DNA of 64,000 bases from assembly GCF_018362775.1 (NCBI RefSeq), contig NZ_JAGYXY010000003.1, positions 530,846 to 594,845 on the forward strand. The letters are read 5' to 3'. Source of the DNA: Alistipes montrealensis. GTDB taxonomy: Bacteria; Bacteroidota; Bacteroidia; Bacteroidales; Rikenellaceae. The position numbers and the translations under genes are program-made. The notes under the pieces were generated by a model that did no database searches, was not told the origin of the DNA, and worked only from the letters and a program-made list of their open reading frames with translations. Of this stretch, positions 16,610 through 25,487 are shown one piece after another. The stretch's first letter is position 1; each line of letters begins with the position of its first letter.

Positions 16610-16903
16610 TCAGAAACCGCTTTCGACGTTCCAGACAAACGCCCGGGAACCCTGCATCTTGGTCGCGGCGTCCAACTCACGGAAGGCATCCATCAGCGGA
16701 GCCACCTGCGCATCGTCGACGATAGCCAGGATCGAAGCGTTCATCGAGGGCCACGCATGTGTGCCGTAGTGGGGTTCGCCGTCGACCGAACCGCGGCCCT
16801 GGGTCAGCGCCCATTTGGTGAAGCCGCGGATGCCCTGCTCGTCGAGAATGGCGTTCACGCGGTCGGTCAGCGCCTGGTTGTATGACAAAAATACTGCTTT
16901 CAT
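16610..16903 (-). CDS. PII-like small protein at the end of the RND operon
   Basis: This 97-residue protein (MKAVFLSYNQALTDRV start; later THAWPSMNASILAIVDDAQV) looks like the PII/ACT-like ferredoxin fold family that Bacteroidota carry beside RND pumps. It lies 14 bases after the pump gene and before the operon terminator, so it is very likely co-expressed. PII-like folds bind nucleotides or metals, so it may report pump-related ligand status. I cannot see the T-loop of classical GlnB. The function is inferred only. Confidence 0.7.
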   Translation of the reverse strand: MKAVFLSYNQALTDRVNAILDEQGIRGFTKWALTQGRGSVDGEPHYGTHAWPSMNASILAIVDDAQVAPLMDAFRELDAATKMQGSRAFVWNVESGF

Positions 16904-16917
16904 AGTCGTAATTTCAA

Positions 16918-19900
16918 TTAATGGTTGCTTGCCTGGTGTTTGGCAGCCAGTTGCGCCAGCTTCTCCTTCTCCTTACGCTGCGAGCGGTTGACGAGGATCG
17001 AGTAGAGCACCGGAACGATAAACAGCGTCAGGATCGTCGAGAACGTGAGACCGCCGATCACGGCGATACCCATCGGTTGCCAGGTCTCCGATCCGGCTCC
17101 CGTGCCGATTGCCAGCGGCAACATACCCAGGATGGTCGTAAACGAAGTCATCAGCACCGGACGCAGACGGCTTTTACCGCCGGCGATCACCGCGTCGAAG
17201 ACGCCCGAGCCGCGCTCGATCAGCAGGTTCATGTAGTCCACCATCACGATACCGTTCTTGGTCACGATACCCACGAGCATGATGGCTCCGATCAGGGCGA
17301 TCAGCGACAGCGGCGTGGAGGTCATCCACAGCGCGAGGAACACACCCGTAAAGGCGAACGGAATGGTGAACATGATGATGAAGGGGAATTTCAGCGACTC
17401 GAACTGCGTGGCCATCACGATATAAACCAGGATGACGATCAGGATGAGCAGCGTTCCCAGGTCGGAGAAGGCGTCGCCCTGATCCTCGACCGTACCGCCC
17501 ACTGCGAGGTCCACGCCGTCGGGCGTAGGATATTCGCCGATCAGTTGGTTCACCTCGGCCACCACGTCGCCCAGCGCAACGCCGGCTCCCAGCGTCGACT
17601 TGACGGAAATGACGCGCTGGCGGTTCTCGCGCTCGATCATCGGCGCGGCATACTCCTCCTCGACGGTTCCCACCTCTTTGAGTTTCACGGGGCGGCCCTG
17701 CGCATTGTAGAGCGTAATGTTCTCCACGTCCTCGATACGGTTGCGGAACGGCTCGGCATAGCGCACGACGATGTCGTACTCGTCGCCGTCCTCCCGGTAT
17801 TTCGAAGCCACGAGACCGTCGATGCGGTTGCGCACGGCCTGCGACGCCGTAGCGCTGCTGATGCCGTAATACGACAGGCGGTCGCGGTCGAAGACAACGT
17901 TGTACTCCGGGCGAAGGTCGTCGCGCGAAAGCTTCACATCGCGTACACCGTTCAGTTCGCCCATCTTCTCCTTCAGGTCGTTGGCAATGGCGTTCGTAAC
18001 GTCCATGTCATGGCCGAAGACCTTGACATCCACGGTCGCCGAACCGCTCATGCTGCCCGACATACCGCCGGGGGTCACCGTATACTGGCGCACCTCGGGA
18101 ATCTTGTCGAGCTCCTCGCGCAGCAGGTCGGAGATGACGTAAATCGAGCGGTCGCGCTCCTCCACGTCGGACAGGCGCACGTTGTAGTTGATGATATGCG
18201 AACCGGTGGTCTGCATCGCCGCAAAGGCGTCGTCGGAAGAGTTGGCGCCCGAGGAAGCCGACACGAGTACGATTTCGGGGTATTTCGCATACATGATGCT
18301 GTCGATCTGCCGTGCGATACGCGCCGTATATTCCACGGCGATATTCTGCTCCAGTTCGACGGTAGCCGAAATACGGTTGTTGTCCGAAGGCGGGAAGAAC
18401 TCCGTCGGAACCTGCGTCAGCAGACCCAGCGACACGATAAAGATTGACATCATCGAGAAGAAGGTGATACGGCGGTGGCGTACGACCCAGTTGAGCGAAC
18501 GGGCATAAGCGCCGTCCAGCCAGGCAAGCGCCCGGTCGATGGGTTTGTATATCACGCCAAGGCCCTTGTAGTCGTGCACGCCGCCCTCGAGTTTGAGCAT
18601 GTAGGCCGACATCATCGGGGTCAGCGAAATAGCCGCCAGGGTCGAAACGCAGACCACGATCGTCACGATCCAGCCCAGTTCGCGGAACAGGATACCCGCC
18701 ATGCCCGGGACCATCGTCAGCGGCAGGAACACCGCAACGACCACGAGCGTCGTGGCGATAACCGACAGCCATACCTCGTTGGTAGCGTAGATGGCGGCCT
18801 CCTTGGGGTTCGAACCGCGTTCGATATGCGTCGTAATGTTTTCGAGCACCACGATCGCGTCGTCGACGACCATACCGATGGCGATCGAGAGCGACGAGAG
18901 CGAAATAATGTTCAGCGTGGAGCCCGTAGCGAACAGGTAGATGAACGAACAGATCAGCGACACGGGGATCGTCATACAGATGATCATCGTTGCACGCCAC
19001 CTGCCGAGGAACACCATCACCACCAGCACCACGAAGATGAAGGCGTAGAGAATGGTCTCCGAAAGCGATCCGATGGCGTCGGTGATCTCTTTCGAGCCCT
19101 CGAAGATAAGCTCCATCTTGACATCCTTCGGGAGGGTTTTCTGAATCTCCGGCAGGCGCGACTGGATTTCGTGGACGATATTCACGGTGTTGGCGCCCGA
19201 CTGCTTCTGGAACATCACGCGCACACCCAACTGGCCGTTGACGCGCTCGTCCATCGTCGCTTTTTCAAGCGTATCGCGGATTTGGGCCACGTCGGAGAGT
19301 TTCACCGTGCGGCCTCCGGCGTTCGACACCACGACCTTGCGCAGTTCGTCCGAGAGTTTGAACTCGCCGTCGGCCTTGATATTGAACGTATTGTTACCGA
19401 TATCGATCGTACCGCTGGGGATGTTGACATTCTCGGCGGCGATGATCTGGCCCAACTGCTCGACAGTCAGGTTGTAGGCTTCGAGTTTGGCGGGATCGAC
19501 GTTGACCTGCACCTCGCGTTCGGGCACACCGATGATCGACACGGCGCCGACGCCGTCGACGCGGTTGAGCACGTTGACCAGTTTGTCGTCGAGAATCTTG
19601 TTCAGGGCCGGATAACTCTCCTCGGCCGTGACGGCGATCATCATCACGGGAATCATCGAGGTCGAGAACTTGAAGATCGTCGGATAGTCGATGTCGTCCG
19701 GCAGCATCGACTGCACACGCGACACCACGTCGCGGATTTCGTTGGCCCCTTCACTCAGGTCGGAACCGTATTCGAACTCGACGGTGATCATCGAGACGTT
19801 ATCCTGCGACTTGGAAGTCAGCTTCTTAAGGTTGCTCACCGTGTTGAGGTTGTCCTCGAGCACACGGGTGATGTTGGTTTCGATATCCGCGGCATTGGCG

Positions 19901-20058
19901 CCCGGATAGAAGGTGATGACCGAAATCTGGGGTATTTCGATCTCGGGATATTGGTCTACCGCCAGGTTCATCAGCGAGAAGAGGCCCATGACCATCACGC
20001 CGACGAAAAGCAGGATCGTAGAGATCGGTTTGCGGACCGCGCTTTCGTATATTTTCAT
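16918..20058 (-). CDS. RND efflux transporter, inner-membrane permease (AcrB/HAE1 type)
   Basis: At 1046 residues it matches hydrophobe/amphiphile efflux permeases: twelve membrane spans in two halves with large periplasmic loops. Landmarks are the opening YESAVRKPISTILLF, VVDDAIVVLEN in span 4 with the proton-relay Asp pair, and GIVTKNGIVMVDYMN in the second half. It would export drugs, bile acids or lipids using the proton gradient with the adaptor and outer-membrane channel encoded just upstream. The order TetR, OMF, MFP, RND, PII-like is in one direction with gaps of 15-25 bases apart from the regulator. Confidence 0.93.
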   Translation of the reverse strand: MKIYESAVRKPISTILLFVGVMVMGLFSLMNLAVDQYPEIEIPQISVITFYPGANAADIETNITRVLEDNLNTVSNLKKLTSKSQDNVSMITVEFEYGSDLSEGANEIRDVVSRVQSMLPDDIDYPTIFKFSTSMIPVMMIAVTAEESYPALNKILDDKLVNVLNRVDGVGAVSIIGVPEREVQVNVDPAKLEAYNLTVEQLGQIIAAENVNIPSGTIDIGNNTFNIKADGEFKLSDELRKVVVSNAGGRTVKLSDVAQIRDTLEKATMDERVNGQLGVRVMFQKQSGANTVNIVHEIQSRLPEIQKTLPKDVKMELIFEGSKEITDAIGSLSETILYAFIFVVLVVMVFLGRWRATMIICMTIPVSLICSFIYLFATGSTLNIISLSSLSIAIGMVVDDAIVVLENITTHIERGSNPKEAAIYATNEVWLSVIATTLVVVAVFLPLTMVPGMAGILFRELGWIVTIVVCVSTLAAISLTPMMSAYMLKLEGGVHDYKGLGVIYKPIDRALAWLDGAYARSLNWVVRHRRITFFSMMSIFIVSLGLLTQVPTEFFPPSDNNRISATVELEQNIAVEYTARIARQIDSIMYAKYPEIVLVSASSGANSSDDAFAAMQTTGSHIINYNVRLSDVEERDRSIYVISDLLREELDKIPEVRQYTVTPGGMSGSMSGSATVDVKVFGHDMDVTNAIANDLKEKMGELNGVRDVKLSRDDLRPEYNVVFDRDRLSYYGISSATASQAVRNRIDGLVASKYREDGDEYDIVVRYAEPFRNRIEDVENITLYNAQGRPVKLKEVGTVEEEYAAPMIERENRQRVISVKSTLGAGVALGDVVAEVNQLIGEYPTPDGVDLAVGGTVEDQGDAFSDLGTLLILIVILVYIVMATQFESLKFPFIIMFTIPFAFTGVFLALWMTSTPLSLIALIGAIMLVGIVTKNGIVMVDYMNLLIERGSGVFDAVIAGGKSRLRPVLMTSFTTILGMLPLAIGTGAGSETWQPMGIAVIGGLTFSTILTLFIVPVLYSILVNRSQRKEKEKLAQLAAKHQASNH

Positions 20059-20073
20059 TGAAAAGGGTCTTTT

Positions 20074-21084
20074 TTAGTCTTTCTTAACTTCCACTTTGGC
20101 CCCGTCGAAGAGTTTCGACAGCGCGGTGACAGCCACCTGCTCGCCGGGCTCGACGCCCCGCAGGATGTCCACGCTGCCGCCGATCTGACGGCCCACCTCC
20201 ACCGAACGGCGGGCGGCAACCGAATCGCCCACGATGACATAGAGGTAACGCTCGGCCGAGCCGACCTGCTTCTGGATGGCTACGTCGGGAACCATCACGC
20301 CCTGCTTGCTGCCCATGTCGAAGGTCGTGCGGGCATACATGCCCGGACGCAGCGTGCGCTTGGCATTGGGAACCTTGACCTCGACCTTGAAGGTGCGGGT
20401 CGTGGGGTCCAGCGCCGGATAGATCAGCGACACGGTCCCCGTAAACTCCTCGTCGGGGAAGATGTCGACAGTCAGTTTCACCGGCATCCCGACCTTCACG
20501 TTGGGGAAATACTGCTCCGAAATATTGGCGATGACCTTCAGCGGGTCGATCTGCATGATGTGCAGGATCGGCTGCTGGGCGAACAGGTCGCCCGACTCGT
20601 AGTTGCGGGCCGTGACGACGCCCGAAATGGGCGAACGCACCTCGATATTCTTCTTGAGGTTGGCGACCACCTCGCGCTGCACGTCCAACTGAGCCTTGGC
20701 CTGTTCGATCTGCTGGGCCGAGATACCTCCCGCCTCATAGACGGGCAGCAGGCGGTTGTAGTCGTCCTCGACGGTCTTCAACTGCACCAACTGCTGGGTG
20801 TACTGCGTGGGGTCGAGCGACACGATCAACTGGCCCTCGCGCACCGGATCGCCCACCTCGACCATGATTTTGTCGATGTGTACGCCCGAAGCCGCAGGAG
20901 TGATGTCGTTCTCCTTGTAGGGTTCGATCTCGGAGGTGAAAACCTCCGTCAGCCGCACCGTAGCCTCCTCGGCGACGGCACTCTTGGTCAGCACGCCTTT
21001 GTCTTCCGTAACGACGGCGTTCTTTTTACCCGTGCAACCGACAATCGTAGCGGCGGCAATTCCTAAAATCACGAATCTTTTCAT
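20074..21084 (-). CDS. RND efflux periplasmic adaptor lipoprotein
   Basis: At 336 residues it has a lipoprotein signal (AAATIVGCTG) and the membrane-fusion layout: N-terminal beta strand, lipoyl half (VEVGDPVREGQLIVSLD), alpha hairpin (about 80-130), second lipoyl half (RSPISGVVTARNYESGDL), beta barrel and a membrane-proximal domain. It bridges the RND permease and the TolC-like channel. The hairpin is short, as in MexA-like adaptors. Gaps to its neighbours are 15 and 23 bases. Confidence 0.92.
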   Translation of the reverse strand: MKRFVILGIAAATIVGCTGKKNAVVTEDKGVLTKSAVAEEATVRLTEVFTSEIEPYKENDITPAASGVHIDKIMVEVGDPVREGQLIVSLDPTQYTQQLVQLKTVEDDYNRLLPVYEAGGISAQQIEQAKAQLDVQREVVANLKKNIEVRSPISGVVTARNYESGDLFAQQPILHIMQIDPLKVIANISEQYFPNVKVGMPVKLTVDIFPDEEFTGTVSLIYPALDPTTRTFKVEVKVPNAKRTLRPGMYARTTFDMGSKQGVMVPDVAIQKQVGSAERYLYVIVGDSVAARRSVEVGRQIGGSVDILRGVEPGEQVAVTALSKLFDGAKVEVKKD

Positions 21085-21107
21085 ACGTTCTTATCCTGTT
21101 TTTTTAT

Positions 21108-22445
21108 TTATTTGTCATGTTCGCGTCCGATGATCCGGTCGTACTCGGCCTTGGCCGAAAGGTAGTCGTAGATCGCCTGCGAGAAATTCAGTTGCGCCTG
21201 CGTCTGCGAAAGCTGCGCGCTGTTGAGTTCGAGGATCGTTCCCGCGCCCGCACGGTAGCGGGTGTCGGAAATCTTGTAGGCCTTGCGCGCCTGCTCGACC
21301 GTGAGTTCCTGGGCGTACATCGTCTCGCGGGCGGTCATCAGGTCGTTGAGCGCCGAGCGCACCTGCACGTCGACCTGCTGGCGGGCATAACTACGCTGGA
21401 GCGAAATCTGCGAAATCTGATTCTTCAGCTCGCGCGACTTGTTCATCTTGGTCAGGCCCGAAAAGATGGGAACCGAGACCCGGATGCCGGCAGAAAGCGG
21501 ATTCTGCCAGAAATAACCGTCCTTGACGCTCGACATGCCGCCGGTCGCCATATCGAACTTCACCGAACCCATGTTGTTTCCCGTAAGCGTAAAGTTTCCG
21601 AAGGCCCCGATCGTCGGCAGGCGGCTTGCATTCTCGGCCTTGAGCTGGAGGCGAAGCATCTCTTCCTGCAATTCGAGCGTGCGCAGGTCGGAGTTGTCGG
21701 TCACGTCGGTCGTCAGCCCGTCGGTCCCCGCCAGCACGTCGTCGCGCAGGGCGTCCAGCTCGCCCACTACCTCGATCGCCACGTCCTCGGGAATCGAAAG
21801 GTACATCTTGAGCATCAGCTTGGCCAGCTTGATCGAATTCTCCGTCTGGAGGATCGTGGGCTTCAGGTTACTCAACTGCACCTGGGCCGTCAGAAGGTCG
21901 TACTCCGAACTCAGTCCGTGTTTGTACTGCACCTCGGTGTCGTCGACCGTACGCTGCACCGTGGCCTCCGATTCGCGGAGCACCGCGAGCGACTGCTCGG
22001 CCAGCAGGATGTTGTAGAAGGCTTTCTTCACCTCGGCCGTCAGGTCGATACGCGACGCGCGCGCCGATTCGACGGCTGCGGCCATCTGTTGGTCGTTGAG
22101 TTTCATCAGGCGGTAAACCTGTGGTGCGAAGAGCGGCAGCGAAGCATCGACCGCACCGCTCAACGTCGTATAGGGATCGCTTCCGAGCGAAAAACCCTTG
22201 GACATCTGCTGTACGATGAACTGGTGATTAGCCTGCCCGGTTACCGACACCTGCGGCAGCAGGCTGCCCCACGTCTGGCGTTTCACGTAGTCGTAACGCT
22301 GCACTTCCATCTCCGCGACCTTGATGGTCGGGTTCTCGCTCAGGGCGAGTTCCAGGGCCTGGGGCAGTGTCAACCGCATCTGGCCCGAAGCGCCGGCGAT
22401 GCCGGCCGCACAAAGGCCTAAGATTAAAAAAAGTCGTTTCATCAT
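21108..22445 (-). CDS. TolC-family outer-membrane efflux channel
   Basis: 445 residues with a signal peptide (ending GASG), then two OEP repeats of long helices (LPQALELALSENPTIKVAEM and the matching second-half segment near SAQLSQTQAQLNFSQAIYDY). It forms the outer-membrane tunnel for the downstream pump. There is no lipobox, so it is not a lipid-anchored OprM type. It is first in the pump operon after the TetR gene, with 92 bases between them that could hold the promoter. Confidence 0.92.
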   Translation of the reverse strand: MMKRLFLILGLCAAGIAGASGQMRLTLPQALELALSENPTIKVAEMEVQRYDYVKRQTWGSLLPQVSVTGQANHQFIVQQMSKGFSLGSDPYTTLSGAVDASLPLFAPQVYRLMKLNDQQMAAAVESARASRIDLTAEVKKAFYNILLAEQSLAVLRESEATVQRTVDDTEVQYKHGLSSEYDLLTAQVQLSNLKPTILQTENSIKLAKLMLKMYLSIPEDVAIEVVGELDALRDDVLAGTDGLTTDVTDNSDLRTLELQEEMLRLQLKAENASRLPTIGAFGNFTLTGNNMGSVKFDMATGGMSSVKDGYFWQNPLSAGIRVSVPIFSGLTKMNKSRELKNQISQISLQRSYARQQVDVQVRSALNDLMTARETMYAQELTVEQARKAYKISDTRYRAGAGTILELNSAQLSQTQAQLNFSQAIYDYLSAKAEYDRIIGREHDK

Positions 22446-22537
22446 TATTCAGAAAAATTATATTTCGTTATTATTTATGCAGACGAACGGTATGGACGAA
22501 TATTTTAAAGGACCTCTTCCGGCCCTTTCCACACGGG

Positions 22538-23173
22538 TCACTGCTTTTTATTTACGGTTTTAGCCGGTTCGTAACGTTTCACATAGTCGTCGACGAGCAA
22601 CAGCCCCTTGGTCGTGGAGATACCGCGAAAAAAGTTACTGATAATCTGGACGAACGCCTCTCGCTCCGGCATGCCCTCGGGCAGCATCAGGTCCTTGCGT
22701 ACGGTGAGGGCCGAGGCCGTGTAGTAAAGTACCGAGATCGCCAGATCGATGTTGAACGTATCGACGAACAGTCCGTCGGCAATTCCCGTTTCGAGCATAT
22801 CCTGCAAGTCGCGGCGGCTTTTGGCGGAGCCTTCACGCACCATCTTTTCGTAAACGGCCGGGTAAAACTTGCGCAGGTTGTTCAACAGGCGTTGGATAAC
22901 CTCGGCATTGTCCATAACGCCGCCCAGTACCATAAACATCGCTTCGAGTACGTTGCGTGCATGAGCGCACGCCGCCGAGCGTTCCAGGCGGCTCTGCTCG
23001 AAAAAGCGGTCCATCGCCAGGTAGAGCAACCCCTCTTTGTCTCCGAACAGTTCGTAGAGCGTCCGTTTCGAGACGCCCAGCTGCTGTGCGATGTCGTCCA
23101 TGCGCACCGACTTGATGCCTTGCGACACGAACATCTGCATAGCCTGTTCAATGATTCGTTCCTTCTGATCCAT
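22538..23173 (-). CDS. TetR/AcrR-family repressor of the efflux operon
   Basis: 211 residues with an N-terminal TetR helix-turn-helix (EQAMQMFVSQGIKSVRMDDIAQQLGVSKRTLYELFGDKEGLLYLA, positions about 8-52) and a longer helical ligand domain. It is immediately upstream of and in line with the outer-membrane channel, adaptor and pump genes, so it is most likely their local, ligand-responsive repressor. Confidence 0.9.
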   Translation of the reverse strand: MDQKERIIEQAMQMFVSQGIKSVRMDDIAQQLGVSKRTLYELFGDKEGLLYLAMDRFFEQSRLERSAACAHARNVLEAMFMVLGGVMDNAEVIQRLLNNLRKFYPAVYEKMVREGSAKSRRDLQDMLETGIADGLFVDTFNIDLAISVLYYTASALTVRKDLMLPEGMPEREAFVQIISNFFRGISTTKGLLLVDDYVKRYEPAKTVNKKQ

Positions 23174-23269
23174 GATCTAATCCGATTGATACGGTCGCAA
23201 ATATATACAAGAAAACTCGTGAAACAAAAAAAGTTTTTCGTTTTTCTGCGTTTTTTAACAAAAACGACA

Positions 23270-23305
23270 AAAAAGGAGCCTAACAGGACTCCTTCGTGTA
23301 AGATA
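23270..23305 (-). terminator. Weak terminator after the sensor kinase
   Basis: On the minus strand AAGGAG and CTCCTT form a short stem with a T-run, 15 bases past the kinase stop. Confidence 0.5.
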
Positions 23306-23321
23306 TATCTGCAAAAACAAT

Positions 23322-25358
23322 TTATTCCGGCAGGTCGACCGGCACTTCGAGAATCATGCGGCAACCGTCGGTGTAGGCGGGATCGACCCACAAACGGCCG
23401 CCCAGTTTGACTGCGGTCAGGCGGCAGGCAGGCAGCCCGAGCCCCGTGCCCTGCGAGAAGGTGTCGAGTTTGACGAAACGTTCGAAAACCGTCTCCTGGT
23501 CGGCAAGCGGAATACCCGGCCCGGTATCGGTCACCGTGAAGCGCATCAGCCGTTGCGGAATCAGGCAGTCGTAGGTCAGGATGATCTCCCCCTCGACGGT
23601 AAACTTCGCAGCGTTGAGCAGCAGGTGCTGGATAATCTGCATCACCCGCTTGAGGTTGGTATGCACCACCGGGTCGGCCGACGACGGTTCGAAGATCATC
23701 GTCACCCCGGGCCTCACCTGCGAGAGGATTTTGGAGACGCATTCGTGGCAGTGGTTGTTCATCGCCGTATGGTCGGTGCGGGGCAGCGTATCGGCCTGGT
23801 CCAGATAGGCGACGTTCAGCACGTCGTCGACCAGCCGCAGCAGGTTCATGCTGCTCGACACGATGATCGAGGTGTATTCGGTCGCAGAGGGATCGTCGTG
23901 GTACTTCGAGGCGAGGACCTGCGAGAAACCCACGACCGAATTGAGCGGCGTCCGCACTTCGTGCGACATGTTGCGGATGAAATCGCTCTTCATGCGGCTC
24001 GCCTGCTCGGCGCTCTCCTTGGCCCGCAGGAGTTCTTCCCCGGCAGCCACGAGGTGCTCGTTCTGCGCCTTAACCAGCGCTTCGGACGCTTTCAGCCTGC
24101 GGTTCAATTTCATCGCACGGGCAAAGAAGAGTCCGCCCAACACCAGCACGCAGCCCAGCAATGCAATGATGAAGTAGGTGCTGCGCAGCCGTTTCTGCTG
24201 CAGGACCAGTTGCAGTTCCTTGGTCTCGTTCTGCAGGCGGGCGATCTCGAGAATACCCGAAAAGTCGTCGGTCGAACTGCGCATCTCCGCGCTGCGCACC
24301 GAGTCGGACAGATGGATGTAATCGCGGTAATTCGCTGCGGAACGGCGCATGTCGCCCTTGAGCCAGTAGATATTGCCCAAGTCCTTCAACTGCGTGTAAT
24401 AGAGATGCCCCGTCTCCCGCCGGACGGTGTCGGCAAGCGATTCCTGCAAGACCGTCAGCGCCTTATCATACTGCTTCGTGGTCTTGTAATATTCGGTTTT
24501 CAGGAAACGCAGGCCCGAAATATGGAGTTGCATCGAGGGCTCGCCGCGAAACTGCATTTCGGCGGAATCGACATACTGCCGCGCCAGGTCGAAATCTTCG
24601 GTTTCGAGGTAGCAGAGCGCATAGGCTTTATAAAGCGAAAATCGCTGGAAAGGCTGTTCCGGATCGAGCGCCCGCCCCTTGCGGAGCACGACGAGCGCCG
24701 TATCGGGCAGGTCGAGTTCGACGGCGCATTGGGCCAGCGAAGCGTACTGCGTAGGCAGGTTGACATCCTCGATTCCATGACGTTCCAGGACATCGAGTTC
24801 ACGGCGGAAATTCTCGTACGCCTGCCGGAAGGAGTCCTGCACGAGGTAGAGGTTAGCCAGTAGGCGGTAGCAATCGGCAACGCCGCGCTGGTAGTCGTCG
24901 GCCTGCGCTTCGGCAAGCATCTGGCGCGTCTCGTACACCGCAACGTTATGCTGGCTTTGCTTGATGTAGTAGGTGATCAGGCGTCCGCCCCAGACGAAAT
25001 AATAGAAATAACGCAGCTCCTCCGACTTGCCGTGCGCCAGGCAGAAATCCCGCACGCGCTTCGTACCTTCGAGGATTCCCTCGCGGTCGTTGCGGAAATA
25101 ATAATAGTCGAGTTTGAGGCACAGCGCAATGGCCTGCATCTGCACCCAGCCTGTTTCGCTTGCGCGTGTGAAGAGCGTATCGCACATCTGCAGCCCCTCG
25201 GGCGTACTCAGGCGGGCTCTGACATCTTCGTAATAAAGTTTCAGGATACTGTCGGCAGGTGATTTCCCGCGGTCCTGCGCAGCCTGTACGGGCAGACAGC
25301 CGACAAGCACGGCCAAAAGAAACATCCCTAAAAGAGAGTTGCGGATGCGCAAAGACAT
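23322..25358 (-). CDS. TPR-containing sensor histidine kinase
   Basis: From the ATG at 25358 it has 678 residues with a signal peptide (GCLPVQAAQ). The periplasmic half is TPR-like helical repeats to about 360, then one span (around IALLGCVLVLGGLFFARAM), a coiled coil, HisKA with H466 in RNMSHEVRTPLN, and a HATPase with N, G1 (DTGPGIP) and G2 (GTGLGLP) boxes. There is no receiver or helix-turn-helix, so it is a classical kinase without a cognate regulator nearby. The N-terminal extension open to 25472 lacks a sensible signal and is excluded. Confidence 0.9.
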   Translation of the reverse strand: MSLRIRNSLLGMFLLAVLVGCLPVQAAQDRGKSPADSILKLYYEDVRARLSTPEGLQMCDTLFTRASETGWVQMQAIALCLKLDYYYFRNDREGILEGTKRVRDFCLAHGKSEELRYFYYFVWGGRLITYYIKQSQHNVAVYETRQMLAEAQADDYQRGVADCYRLLANLYLVQDSFRQAYENFRRELDVLERHGIEDVNLPTQYASLAQCAVELDLPDTALVVLRKGRALDPEQPFQRFSLYKAYALCYLETEDFDLARQYVDSAEMQFRGEPSMQLHISGLRFLKTEYYKTTKQYDKALTVLQESLADTVRRETGHLYYTQLKDLGNIYWLKGDMRRSAANYRDYIHLSDSVRSAEMRSSTDDFSGILEIARLQNETKELQLVLQQKRLRSTYFIIALLGCVLVLGGLFFARAMKLNRRLKASEALVKAQNEHLVAAGEELLRAKESAEQASRMKSDFIRNMSHEVRTPLNSVVGFSQVLASKYHDDPSATEYTSIIVSSSMNLLRLVDDVLNVAYLDQADTLPRTDHTAMNNHCHECVSKILSQVRPGVTMIFEPSSADPVVHTNLKRVMQIIQHLLLNAAKFTVEGEIILTYDCLIPQRLMRFTVTDTGPGIPLADQETVFERFVKLDTFSQGTGLGLPACRLTAVKLGGRLWVDPAYTDGCRMILEVPVDLPE

Positions 25359-25433
25359 GATACGATTAATTGGATAAGGCACAAAGTTAATAATATCCGC
25401 CCGAATACCAAACTTATCGCCGCGGATAAACAA

Positions 25434-25468
25434 AAAAAGGTTGCCGCAGGATATTGCGGCAACCTTTT
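25434..25468 (-). terminator. Terminator of the peptide transporter gene
   Basis: AAAAAGGTTGCCGCA / TGCGGCAACCTTTT is a long stem with a 6-base loop. On the minus strand it ends in a run of T, 20 bases past the transporter stop. Confidence 0.9.
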
Positions 25469-25487
25469 CCAAAACGGGGATACCCGT

